Below are positions 21,588 to 33,644 of a stretch of 64,000 nucleotides of DNA, in pieces. Position 1 is the first letter of the stretch; each line of letters opens with the position of its first letter. Location of the stretch: assembly GCA_021432605.1 (NCBI GenBank), contig MU271147.1, positions 2,294,001-2,358,000 of the forward strand. Direction: 5' to 3'. The notes beneath the pieces were generated by a model, which was given only the letters and a program-made list of their open reading frames with translations, did not search any database and was not told the DNA's origin. Source of the DNA: Coniochaeta sp. PMI_546 (taxonomy: Eukaryota; Ascomycota; Sordariomycetes; Coniochaetales; Coniochaetaceae). The translations under genes were made by a program, and so were the position numbers.

Positions 21588-23459
21588 GTCGCCATACGCG
21601 ATTTACACTTGAAGTTTGGCGCCAAGCATGGTTATGGTGCGGGTGTGGGTTGGAGTTGACGCGGCTTGCATGAGGGGGCAGAGTCGAGTACCGCCGGAAC
21701 ATCAGGACGATGTCTACTGTCACCCCGATCTCTTCGATGCGACATCATTCCAGTTCTTTTCTTTTGTTGATGGTTTATACAACAATCCTTGCAGCGAGGC
21801 CTACTCGATTTCAGCGATTCGGACAATGCCTGTACGAGCAACGACCCTTTGAACGAACTGCTAGCGAGCAGACAGATGGCCTGGACAACATTATCAGCCA
21901 AAAGTTCTTCGTTTCGACGTCTTCACTACGACTTCATTTGCTTGGCGTTTTTCGCATAGCGGGTCTTGCCGATCTGGCGGATTCGGCCTCGGTCACCCGT
22001 TTGCGCGGGTGGCCGAGTCTTCTTCTAATGTTTCACTTCGTTCTCCGGTTCACCTGCGGCCATGCCATGCTCCTACCCCATTTATGCCGCCTGCGGCACC
22101 AACCACGATACCCCTAACTCACCTTCTTCTGTGCGATACTTCGACACTCCGGGGGCTTGTTACCTCGGACACTTTTATTCAGGAGCATTGCATGGCCGCT
22201 CATGGTTACTGGCTGGACTTGAGGGATGCTTGCCATCCCCTTCTTCTTTTTCGTGGTGGTTGAAGGGGGATCTGATCGAGATAGATTGGTGCATTGGTGG
22301 AGTTTTCGAATGTGATGAGAGATGAGAATGGGCACGAGAGGAGATGATGAGGGTAGAGGAGCGTCTTGTCAAGATGGGACAGGCGTGCTTTTGTTTGCAG
22401 ATGTGGCGTGCCCTATGCAGGGCTGCTTGATACCCCTTGTTTTTCGTGTTGCCTTTGGTCAAGCTCCGCCGCGGTGACGATAACCGAGATTTGCGGCCAG
22501 ACGAAGGTTGAAATTTTAAGGTGGACTTGGGGTTCTGCGACGGATCGCGGAAAAGCTTCTTGTTTGTGAGATACTTTTTTCTACCTGTGACTGCATTCGA
22601 CCTGGATCTAGGTTTGGGGACAGTAGTTCGATCGACCTGATGGGGTGACTTGACAGATTCGGAAAATAAAACTTAAAAATCCAAAACGACCATGTTCTGA
22701 GATGAGCGCAATATGTTTCCCACTGCCAACGTTGCCTGTGGTCACGGAGCAGCTCCAGATTAAAAGGCTGAACTTGGCATGCGTGCCTTCACTCCCCGTC
22801 CAAGGCGCCGTTGACTTCATCCCTTCAACTGTCTCAGCCACGTGCTGGGAGCCGGGTTCCATGTCGTCGATCCCGTCTCAGATCAAAGTGGATCTACCCG
22901 CAGGCGCATATGCCGATCAACTCAATTACTCGATTAATGTCTGTCCAATGGGCGGGATATCACTTGTCGTGAATTTTCGTCCATCAAGCCGGATTGTTCA
23001 TCAACCCTGATTGACCGTCTATCTCCTCTTTCCGCTGCGTTGTCCATGGCCTGGGCGGGCTGAATGCCGGTTTGCAAGTGCCTCCCAGAAACCGGCACCT
23101 TGCCTTGCCGACGGGAAGGTCATTGGCGTCTCCAAAGTCACTACTCCAACCTGAAGCGGAAGAACAGGAGTGTCTAAGCTTTGAGCATGTATATCTTACC
23201 TTGGACATCAAATGTAATGCAAGGTAGGTATACTATGGTAGGAAGAAGGTACAGCTTCGGTCGGTGGCTACCTTCCTCCTTCCCGGAGTTCAGACTGAGA
23301 GTTTCGGTCCCTGACACGATGGCACCATGTATTGCTTGCTCGACTTCAGAACTTCACCTCTCTCTGTCATACACAGAACGACCGTTGATCACCTCTATCA
23401 ATATATTCTCTCTCTGAGCCTTGACGATTTGACTACTATATCTTTGACTCCATTATTCA
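21588..23459. other. Intergenic region upstream of the GH55 gene
   Basis: No supported gene. ORFs at 21710-22117 and 22702-23010 lack recognisable content. The region 23210-23260 carries GGTA-rich motifs like those in other gaps. Confidence 0.4.
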
Positions 23460-23465
23460 TATAAA
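23460..23465 (+). promoter_or_regulatory. Probable TATA box of the GH55 gene
   Basis: TATAAA lies 116 bp upstream of the GH55 ATG at 23581, within an A/T-rich stretch followed by a C/T-rich leader. The spacing is usual for a fungal TATA box. It is a sequence match only. Confidence 0.45.
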
Positions 23466-23580
23466 GCTCGCAGAAGCGGCCCTCCTTCCACGGCAACCCT
23501 AAGCAGTCCGTAGGTCTTACACTCCTTCGGTCCTACCTCACTCGCATCCTACCTCACCTCCATCCATAGCTGTCGAGGCA

Positions 23581-26054
23581 ATGAGGTCTATATTCGTGCT
23601 CTTCACCCCTTCAGCCGTCCAAGCAGCCTTCTGGATGGAACAGATCGCCCACAGGGGTATAGCATCCTTCAACCCTGATTCAACCTACACAATCTGGAGG
23701 AACGTCAAGGACTATGGTGCCAAAGGAGATGGAAGTAGGCGAACTCCTTTGTATTTCGATGGCTGATCTGCCGGCAGCTGACATGTTGCAAGGCACCGAC
23801 GACACGGCTGCCATTAATGCTGCCATCAGCGCCGGTAATCGCTGCGGCGGTGATTCGTCATGTGTTGGTTCGACTCTCACTCCAGCCGTGGTCTACTTCC
23901 CTGGCGGGACATACAAAATCTCGAGTTCCATCATAGACTACTATTATACTCAGATCATAGGCGATCCCAACGACATGCCCACCATCAAGGCCTCATCCGA
24001 CTTCTCCACCAACGCTCTGTGCCTCATTGAAGCGGACAAGTACACCTCGAGCGGTTTTCTCCAGTTCACCAGCACCAATGTTTTCTTCCGGCAGGTGCGC
24101 AACATCGTTTTTGATACGACAGCCGTTTCCGGAGGCGCTTGTGGGATCCACTGGCCCTCGTCCCAGGCCACTTCTATACAAAACTGCGTCTTCCTGCTGT
24201 CAAACAACCCCAACGACAAACATACTGGCATCTTCATGGAGTCTGGAAGTGGCGGTGTATTGAACGACCTCGTCATCTATGGCGGCATGAATGGTGTGCA
24301 GTTTGGCAACCAGCAATACACTATGCACAACCTGACCATCATTGGCTCAGCCATCGCAATCAAGCAGCTCTGGAACTGGGGATGGACATACAAGTCGCTG
24401 AACATCATCGATTGCGCGATCGGCATTGACATGGGCACCTCTGATGTTGGTGGCATGACTCTGGTCGATAGCACTTTCACCAACGTGAGCAAGGCTATTA
24501 TCACCGGGCGCAGTCCGACGAACAAGACAGGCCAAGGCTCGTTAGTCATGGAGGGTGTGACATTCAATAATGTTCCGACGGTGCTCGAAGGCCCGGGTGG
24601 CATGGTTTACCTTGCTGGGACCACCGGCGGAACAGTGTACGAGCCAGGATACGCAATGGTATTTCTCTCAAGGGAGCCTCATTGTGTGCTGTGGCTAACA
24701 TCTTCAAAACTAGGGAAATTGGTACTTGCCATACGGTCCGTTTCCGTACTCCGGCAGCTTATCAGTACTTTTCCCCAGACCGGCGAGCCTCCTGCAAGGC
24801 AACAAGTACTACGAGCGGTCCAAGCCGCAGTACGAAAGCGCTGCAGCATCCAAAATCTGGTCTGCCCGCAGCTTCGGTGCCACTGGCAATGGAGTTTCTG
24901 ATGATACCAACGCCCTGCGAGCCCTCTTCCAGGTTGTGGCAGGCCGCTTCGACACGGGAGCCATTGCTTTCATCGATGCAGGCTACTACAAGGTGACTGA
25001 CACGGTTTACATCCCACCCAACATCCGGATCGTCGGAGAGGCTGTCTCAGCAGTGATCATGGGGGCTGGGCCTAAGTTTTCGGACATCAACAACCCGCGC
25101 CCGGTCATTCAGATCGGTAGCCCTGGCCAGACAGGCTATGTCGAGATCAGCGACATCATGGTATCTACCCAAGGTGGAACATCAGGCGCTATCCTGATAG
25201 AATACAACCTTAACACGCCGCTGGATAGCCCGCCATCAGGACTTTGGGACGTCCACGTTCGGGTCGGTGGCTTCGCCGGTTCGAGGCTCCAGCTTAACGA
25301 TTGTCCCAAGACGCCAGGCGTGCCAACAGGACCTAACCCAGCCTGCATTGCTGCGTACATGTCATTCCACATCACCCGCACAGCAGGCAACCTGTACGTC
25401 TCTGGCAGCTGGCTTTGGGTCGCTAACCACGACATCGAAGACGCCAACAATACGCAGATCAACGTCTTTGCTGGACGCGGTCTCCTCATCGAATCTCAGC
25501 TGGGTCGCATCTAGCTCGTCGGCACGGCGGTCGAACACCACGTCCTGTACCAGTATCAGCTCGTCAACACGCACGACATCTGGATGGGACATATACAGAC
25601 AGAAACACCATACTACCAGCCCAACCCGCCGGCGCCGTATCCCTTCACCACCCTCAACGCGGCTCTCTACGACCCAGACTTCAACGCAGATTGCCAAGGC
25701 GCCGTGGGCCCCACCGGTCCCTGGGCATCACCCACGCACGAACCGCCGTGTCTGATGGCCTGGGGTCTGCGGGTGCTCGGATCAAGCAACATCGTCGTTT
25801 TCGGCGCGGGTCTGTACAGCTTCTTCAACAACTACAGCACTAACTGCAGCACGCGCGCGTCGGGCGAGAATTGTCAGCGTCGCATATTGTCTGCCGGGTA
25901 TGCGGGGACTACACCGCCGGGACAGCCATTTGTGGTGTATAACCTTGACACTATCGGAGCCGTCAATATGTTCACCCGTCAGGGCAATGATTTGGTTCGG
26001 TGGGCGGACAACTTTGCCACGTTTGCCAGCACTGTTGCGCTGCTTTGGACTTGA
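23581..26054 (+). CDS. GH55 exo-beta-1,3-glucanase-like protein with one in-frame stop
   Basis: Exons 23581-23734, 23793-24658 and 24714-26054 join in frame. They would encode 786 codons plus stop, a full GH55 length. A short leader (MRSIFVLFTPSAVQA) is followed by FWMEQIAHRG and NVKDYGAKGDGS-TDDTAAIN, the first of two pectate-lyase-like beta-helix modules. The second starts at RSFGATGNGVSDDTNALRAL. Conserved GH55 segments continue to the end (GRGLLIES, GTAVEHHVLYQYQ, IQTETPYYQPNPP). One TAG interrupts the frame at 25512-25514, between GRI and LVGTAVEHH. Family members usually have Trp-Leu-x-Gly-Thr there, so TAG most simply reflects TGG to TAG. Everything else, including splice sites, looks intact. 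It may be a very young pseudogene, a strain variant, a sequence error or a read-through gene. Secreted GH55 enzymes degrade beta-1,3-glucan. Confidence 0.88.
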
Positions 26055-29000
26055 CGAGCGGCGAGGAGCTCCGCTGCGATGTGTACATTAGATTGCTCAG
26101 ATACAGGGCGGAACCTCATGGAGTTCGGGTTAAGTTCTTCTGGTATTGTACACGCTGACCTACTATGTCTTTCGTTAGGACTTTGGAGGAGGATACGGCG
26201 ACCCCTACGTGGTATGATGTGCTTCAACCACAGGCTTTTACCTCTTTGACCACGATGAAAACACACTGGAAGCGGGTAGTCCAGGATACACTCTCCAGCT
26301 AACTTTGCAGCAAGATTTCCACGTTTCCTGTGATGTCACCATTGCAAGTAGCCTCGGACGATGTGTTACAGCCATGAATAACACCTTTGTGCAACCAAGC
26401 CAATCTCCGTCAATCCAGCACACAAGATGGTGGTGTCGTTACCCACACACAACGTTGTCGCTTTAGTTAAAGTGCTTATCCTAACGTCAGCTGAACCCCA
26501 GATTGGCTCGTTTCTCAGCATCTACGCTCCTACAGCCCTGCTGTCCGCACTTCTGAATCTTGTGGTTGGCGGCACGAGGCTCGACACCCACATGTAGCTC
26601 CGATATCTCCATCCCTTTGGTATTATATGTCGTCCGAGTGGTCGCGATGGATGCGGGCTGCTTACGCCTCGAGGGATGGTTCCATATTATTGGTACTTGT
26701 ACCGTTCTGGTTGTGAACTCCTTTGTCCAACGGCATGGAATCCTTCCAAACACTGAAGCCACCATACCATCCCAAGGCCGACACAATGCGCCAGCATTCC
26801 ATCATCAGCTGATAAGCTTACTATTGTCTGTTCTGGGTATATATAGAGGTGCCGCGAGCAGGGGGGGACCAGTCGTGACATTAACCTCTTGTTTGGCATC
26901 ATGGAGTCAATAACATGCCCGCCAAAATCATGGAGCAATCCTACAACTTGTGCGATCCTGCGACAGCACCAAGCTGGGCTCAAGTACCTCAAGAAACCCG
27001 CACAGATTCAGCCTCTCAGCCCACAACCGCCCCAAGCAAGGGAATGACTGAGCGATCACCTGGCGACGAGATTCGCGGGCATTCGACCCAACGGAGAAAT
27101 CGGGCGACATCTTCAAGCAGCTGGAACGGCCCGCCGGCCGCGCACGACAAAGAGGATCCTCTGTCCGAGTCATGTGTGGTTATGTGAAAGTCGAAAGGCG
27201 TCAAGACAGAGAGTTTGTCCGCTTTACCAAGTCGGCTAGGATTGCGACCTGCCGTTTATGACAATTCGACCTCGGCACCAACAACCGACGCGCAGTGACC
27301 CCAAATCGCCAAGGGAAGACTGGGTGCAATGCTGCCTATCTTACTGATGTTATTTTGTCTGGTGGCCTCGGAGGAGCAGGGACACACGGCTGTAATCTCC
27401 GGGTGCCTGAGCTGATGGTCTACATCAGTGTCGACTGCTGGCGCTCATGTTGGCGAAGCATTGTGCCAAGAGGTGTGCCGTGTAGGAGGACCTATAAAGA
27501 AATGAATGTCACGATGGTTACACATGACTTTCAAGGCAAGGATGATGGCAGTGACTGTGCCTATGATGTGACCACTGTATGTGACGGGACAAACCTGGCC
27601 ATTAGACGCCATTCCGCATCATCGGGCAGATCCAAGGACACATAGTCTTCCTATCAGATTACCAACAGAATTAGACAGCACAACAAGTCTCAACCACACA
27701 CGCAATATGCCTTCACTGCTCCACAGCCGACGACGCAATGATATTCAAGTGCTCCAATACGTCTTAGTACTCCTGTTCATGTGTATCCCTAGCGGAGGTC
27801 AATGAAGAAGGAAGAAGCACAGGACTTCAAGCTGTCACGGAAACTGCCTTGACGCTGATGATTTCGAGGATTTGGCTGCCCTTCAGTGTCCTGCCGGTTC
27901 CGGTCTGTTTTGGATGACTTCTCTGTTGGTGTCTGGGTTAATCTTATGATGACGGTGATATGGCGAAGTAAGTCCCTTGCCAACGCGTGGTACATGGAGG
28001 TGACTAATGTTGCCGCCAGTGCTGCTCAGACCAGATGTGGTACTTGATGCCGGAGTCCGTCATTGAACTCGACGTCGGATGTGTGGTATGGAATTCAATG
28101 ATACTCGAGAGTCAGAGGAGTTTTCTGAACGTATTGTTGAGTCAACATCGTTTATACTTGCACGGCAACCAGGTTTACTTGCCCTGATAGTATACACGGG
28201 AAGTGAGATGGTCCAGCTGCTTTCCCTGGGAGTTCTTGACATGGACACTTCAAAAACGGTCTGTCACATACCATCTCCTTGATGGACCTGTGGTAGCTCC
28301 CAGTCAAGGGCAGATATCCTGTCGCCAATAGAACTACTATTTCACAACAACACACAAGCAGCCAGGCCATGACTGGCCTTGACCTGGATCAAATCCTACC
28401 GAGGCGCGGCTCAGTATCACCACCGGAGTACTCAGAGGCAGCATTACACTAGCTCCTGGTGAAGTGGTCAGTATATTCTTTCTGGTTGGAGCAAACGCAA
28501 CGATGTCTCCGTCTCCCTTCAACACTATCTCCCATGAGCCGAAACTGGAGCAGCCATGGGGGCGGTGGAGCTCAGCACCACAGGAGCGGTACCGAAAACG
28601 GACATGAAAGTCCCTCTGAGGGTGGCTCAAGGGGCAGGGTACTGTTATCGTGGTATCCCACGACGCTGGCTGCGGCAGCCACAACAAACAGGCGCTGCTC
28701 TGACTGCTCTGTCTTGGATTCTAGGGGGTGTAGTGAGCCATGTGGTAGGACTGCAGACGCTCGCCAAAGGTGTAAACTGGGGTCATATCCACTGCTCAAG
28801 GACCAAAATAGCTTATGACCGGTGTCTTTTACCTGGTTGTCAAGCTCTCCCTGTGATCAACAGCTTGAATGAATCACCACCGCCACACACCTATACTAGA
28901 GCTCCTGAAGCACAGTGATTGTTAGGCACTCCAGTCATCAAACATGGTGACCTTAGCCCTCATGGCCATGCTCTACATCTTCCTGACCGCTCATAGAGCT

Positions 29001-29544
29001 CACGAGCTGCGTGCGCGGGTAAGTGCCTGGCCGTTGGCCGTAACCATTAACATGCTATCAAAGCCATTTCATATCCACATCATAGCACTCAGAATACCTC
29101 CCGGTGTCCTTTAGACGCCGCGGCACTTCTATCGAGCGTCCCAGAAACGCCAGGATTGGTTCGGGACACGATAGGTCTTGGGCATGAAGATGACTCGAGC
29201 TTGGTCGATGTTAGTGTCCAACTTCAAGAGACACAGTTGCGCTATTCGGACTCTGTATCCCAAATCCTCAAATTGCTCCATGTCTAAAGACCTATCTAAA
29301 TGTGTGCTTGTGAATGCCAAATAGAACGCTAATCATCAGACATTAAACCATATATACTCAAAGCTCCCCCTCCCCCTTCATACGAGTATTACTTATATAC
29401 CCTCAACCCCCCTTCCTATATTAGGCCATCAGGTGAGATCCCATTACTTCGCAACAAGACTATTCCAGCCAAAGAGCAGAGCTGGGTATGTACCAAGTCC
29501 TCCAGCCCAAAGAGACCGGCGATTACCTCCCCTTCCACCACCCC
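26055..29544. other. Gene-poor region with protein-like fragments
   Basis: About 3.5 kb without a gene I can assemble. Several pieces look protein-like but do not join: an open frame at 26218-26466 (reading FYLFDHDENTLEAGSPGYT), an orphan TATATATAG at 26838-26846, a 90-aa ORF at 26915-27187 ending CVVM, a cysteine-containing ORF at 27295-27645, and a spliced 58-aa candidate at 28944-29187. They may be remnants of one or more secreted-protein genes or chance. Confidence 0.3.
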
Positions 29545-30953
29545 TTACGCCGCACCTACCATCCCGATCCCAACCCCTAACAGTCCAGCCATAGCCACCA
29601 ACCCCGTCTGCCTCGCCGCAGCGCCCCCCTGGCTAGTCGTACTCCTCAGCGTCGTCGAACTCGAGCTCGAACCCGCCCCGCCCGTAGTCACCACCGCAGT
29701 CACATTGGCGCTCGCAGTGGTGGGCACGGGACAGTTCTCCGTGCACGGCAAAGCAGTAATGAACGGCGTCTCCACGCGACTGCCGGTGCTCGTCGCCCCC
29801 GTCTGCGGGAAGACGGGCGGCTGCGTGCCGATGGCCGGGTCGGGCTGGACGCCCGGGGCGTCCGGGTTGAGGACGCCGTCGACCATGTGCACCACGCCGT
29901 TGGCGATCAGGATGTCGGGCTGCACGAGCTGCGAGCGGTCGATGTAGGCGTTGTTGCCCGACCGGAGGACGTGGGCCTTGATCGGGTTGCCGGCGGCGTC
30001 GGTGGCGGAGGTGGTGAGGTTGGTGCCGTTTGTGAGCTGCGGGGAGAGGAGGACCTGACCAGAGACGATGTGGTACTTTAGGATGCGGGCTAGCGCGTCC
30101 TTGGATAGGCCGGACAGGGTGCCTGCCAGGAGCTGGAAGGCTGAGTTGCGCGGGGCGAAGATGGTGACGTTTCCACTGTCGGCGAAGAAGGGGACCAGGT
30201 CCGCGGCGTAGAGGGCCGCTAGGAAGGCCGTCAAGTCCTTGTAGGCCACGCGCATGGTCGGCTCGAGGCGTGAGGGCGGGACCATGAGCGTATCAACGAT
30301 CTGGATCAGGCCGCCTTTGAAGGCGATGTCGCCGTCCAGTAGGGTGGCTCTTGAGCCTGAGCCGGAGGTGAATACGACGACGTCGCCGGGCTGCTTGTTG
30401 ATGAGGACCTTCTGCCCGCCCGTGACATTGGTGTAGGCCGGGTCAGTGAGGAGGGTGGAGGCGAAGGTTGTCGGGCCCTCTGGGACGGCGTCTGTGGATA
30501 CTGTGCCTTGGAGGATGTGATATTCGAGCATATTGGTTACCATGCTCTGGTTCTTTGGATCCCAACCTTGGTAGTTCTTGAAGGCATCATTGTTGGGGGC
30601 TACTATCTGTGCAGGGATTAGTCTGATGCGGTTCTGGGGGATGTAACCCTGCGGCTGGATGCCATGGTCAGAGAGGTGCTTACTGTGATTCCAGCATAGT
30701 TCGGTAGTTGGAGAAGGATGTCTGGGTATTGCTGGCCATGTCAGTCGGCTAGATCGTATCAAGACCTTTTGAGTTCTTGACTTACCTTGAGCAAGTCTTT
30801 GTATGTCGAAAGATCCTTGATGCCATCCAACACAGTACCCAGATCTTGCGAGCTACTTGCAGCTACTGATCTTAGGGACAGGGAGAGAAGGACAGCGGCC
30901 GCTCTCGAGAATGATGAGATACGCCCCGGAGGCGCCCGCCATGACCACAACAT
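29545..30953 (-). CDS. Fasciclin (FAS1) domain protein, GPI-anchored
   Basis: Three exons on the minus strand: 30953-30786, 30731-30684 (only 16 codons) and 30606-29545, all in phase 0, give 425 aa. A basic, hydrophobic leader with AAAVLLSLSLRSVAASS is the signal peptide. Two FAS1 domains follow. The first reads DLLK-QYPDILLQLPNYAGIT-IVAPNNDAFKNY across both introns and ends near GGLIQIVDTLMVPP. The second has NVTIFAPRNSAFQLL, ILKYHIVSGQVL and ILIANGVVHMVDGVLNP. A Pro/Thr/Ser-rich linker leads to the hydrophobic tail TGLVAMAGLLGVGIGMVGAA, a GPI signal. FAS1 proteins act in cell adhesion; fungal ones lie at the plasma membrane or wall. Small exon 2 is confirmed by the conserved YPDLLxxLP motif it encodes. 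Confidence 0.92.
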
Positions 30954-31036
30954 GTTTTCGAGAGATGCACGTGAGGATTTTAGGCCGTTGAGCGAGAGGA
31001 CGATTTACCGCACTGAAGCAAACCTCGATATACCAA

Positions 31037-31044
31037 CTATATAG
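31037..31044 (-). promoter_or_regulatory. Probable TATA box of the fasciclin gene
   Basis: The palindromic CTATATAG lies about 85 bp upstream of the fasciclin ATG (30953, minus strand). Position and sequence suit a TATA element. Confidence 0.4.
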
Positions 31045-32688
31045 GTCGAAGCGAGCGTGGCGGGCAGTTAAGCTTGACAGCTAACGAGTGACACAATTGA
31101 CTAGACTTTCACGGCGATGAGGGCTTCCTCTTCTCCCGCGACAAGCTATCGGAGGAGCAGTCCAAAGTAAACAGAAGATTATTCATCGAAGCAGAAAATA
31201 AACGGGACGCAGGAACATTTGAACGTCGTAGGGGACCAAGCACCTCATGCACTTACACAGCACGGCAAAGCATCCGCGAGAACACCTTCCAAAGTATCAG
31301 CCGAGCCCACAGGGGTGTCAATGGGGCGGTTGTATTTTAGCCCAGCAACCCCTGCGGAGCCAAGGTGGGCAGATAGCGATCGCTGTCGTTACAAGGAATT
31401 GGGCACAGCGATGGCTGGTGCAAGACATCCCCCAAGGAAAGCCGCAACCCCCAAATGGACGGCCAAGTGGCCAAGTGACGCTACCGGCCACTAGAACACT
31501 GAAGCTGAAAAAATAATACGGTGAGACAGCACATCACATTGGACGAAGGTCTCGTGCTTCTAGCTCTGTGGTGCCGTGGAATGACGATGCTCGCGGATTG
31601 TCGAACAAAGGAACTTTCTCCCGCCCAGGTGACATGGAAATAGCCCTTGCAATCCGCCAATATTGAAGGTTATCGAAGACCCTTGAAGGCCCCAAGACGA
31701 TCACATCCAGTTTAGCCAGCGCCATCTTTTGCAGCCGCACTTCCGGCTTGTGTGACCCGGATGAGGGGTCCTTTGTCTGCCTGAACATGGTAACCTCGCT
31801 CTCTTTCGTATTGGGCTGAGGATGTTTCAATTCAGAAGTTGTAGAACCAAACGGGCAGAATGGAGACGAATGTTAGTCGTACTGCATACTTGCACCACCA
31901 ATGCGGGTATTCTGAAGCGCAGCCTGCAAGATGATACGATACGCGCAGCTTGGCCGGCGGTGCGACCGCAGGCCAGATACGATGATCATCGTCCTCGCGG
32001 CTCCAGCCTCCCGTGCTTACCGGCCATGTTATCGGCTTTTCCAAGCTCTCCTGCACTCCTGCACCTCACAATCAGCGTTATCAGCTTCCGCCGGCGCCTC
32101 CAGTCCATGGCTGGCCCAAAGGAGCTGACGGCTGGCCCGTATTTGGCAACCAGCACTGTGGCTTGACGCAGTGAGATCCGGCGTGGGAGACTTCCCTGAC
32201 CGCGCATCTCTCAATCAGGATTTTGACAAGTTGCGGAATTCCTAGACCGAGCAGAGACCAGATGGTCTCAGCACAATTCCAAGTCGCACAGTCTTGTTTC
32301 CTGCAATAGAGTGGCAACTGGATACTACTGCAGCGATCGCAGGGTGCATATGATGCACCAAGAAGGAATCGATGGCTGGTTGGACGGAGGTTGAGCACGC
32401 TTCGACCAGAATACGAGCTCCGAAACTTTGGAGCTGCAGTGGTCAGTGGCCACCTTCCAGAGGTGAAACGTAAGCGGAGACCTGCGCTGGCCAACCACCT
32501 GGATATGGTACCTCCATAAGGTACCTTACACAGCAAAACTCCCAGCTCCGGCACGCGCTAGACCGAGCTTTCCTTCCAACGCAATGGTTTTATGGATGGA
32601 TCAATTGCATCTGCAGCACGCAGATCTATGCTTGGCCTCCAACAAATCAGTAATGCGTCCGCGTCTGGTACGGCCAACGGACCTGGCC

Positions 32689-32710
32689 TTTTTTTTTTTT
32701 TTTTTTTTTT
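32689..32710. repeat. T homopolymer, 22 bases
   Basis: An uninterrupted run of 22 T, flanked by GGCC and CGCG. It could be the A-tail of an old minus-strand retroposed sequence, but I see no body or target-site duplication. Confidence 0.8.
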
Positions 32711-33644
32711 CGCGAACTCTGCGTGAATCGACATGACAATTGAGTGCTGACCGGTGGGTCAAGCATGGTTTGCTGGCAAATCCACGTCCTGTTCCTCTTC
32801 GCTTCCAAACTCCCGTCCAAGATCGTTGTGGATAACGGCAATCGGGCCAACCCCTGCCTGCCGTGCTTACGCGCTATGGCCTGTTACACGTGTTTGCATC
32901 ACATAACCCGAATCGCGCCTTGTCGCCAAGTCGAAGGGGTGAGTCAGGAGCTGGTCTGATCAAGATAGAGCCCACTACCAGGTAGCAGATGCGAGGCATA
33001 CCATCGGGTACCTGGACAAGAGCCGATCTTGCGGCAGATATCGGGAGCGGAGTCTGCCGAGCTCTGCAGGAGGGTGGTTTGGAAGTGATCTTCTTTGACA
33101 TTAAGGTTTACTTTAGCAAGTCTCCTGGTGTATTCGAGGAAGACGAGAAGAATAAGTGTGTATAAGTACCCGTCCTTCATCAACGGCACCATGATCCCAG
33201 TACCCAAGAGGCCGATCAGATATTTCCATCTCCAGCATTTGGTGCACCGCAAAGTGTTGTACTCCAAGCTCAGCCTCATCCAAAGTAGAAAAAGGTGTAG
33301 ATCATGAGTCTGAAAAATAAGTATGGAAGAAAGCGGCAACACAACTCCCCGTTTTGCCTCCCGAGTCTATGGTCGTAGTGCGATAAGATCAATGAAAAAA
33401 TAGACACTCCCCCACAGATTAGCTGCGCTTCTCCCTAGTTCCCGAAATCGTTGACAATGAATCCCCGTGTTGCCATTCCAATTCCTCTAGTCGCGGCAGG
33501 GCAGAAAATATCAAAATGACTTGTATGTGTATGTTCAAGAAGCCACACAACCGGCGAGGTATAAGACAGATGCCAGGTGGTGCAAACAAAACACAGATGC
33601 TATGGTGCAAGTAAATGTCGATACAAAATGTGGCAGCGATTGCC

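Larger units (their letters stand above)
30954..33644. other. Intergenic region between fasciclin and GT2 genes
   Basis: About 2.7 kb. The first 100 bp are the fasciclin promoter. ORFs at 31219-31494, 32081-32554 (minus, 157 codons) and 32944-33342 (minus) have no recognisable domain. An AGGTACCT palindrome (32519-32526) and a 22-base T run (32689-32710) are the only notable signals. Confidence 0.4.

Noticed and set aside
32944-33342. 132-codon minus-strand ORF below the GT2 gene
   Set aside because: No similarity recognised; the GT2 gene is complete without it and its stop lies at 33645.
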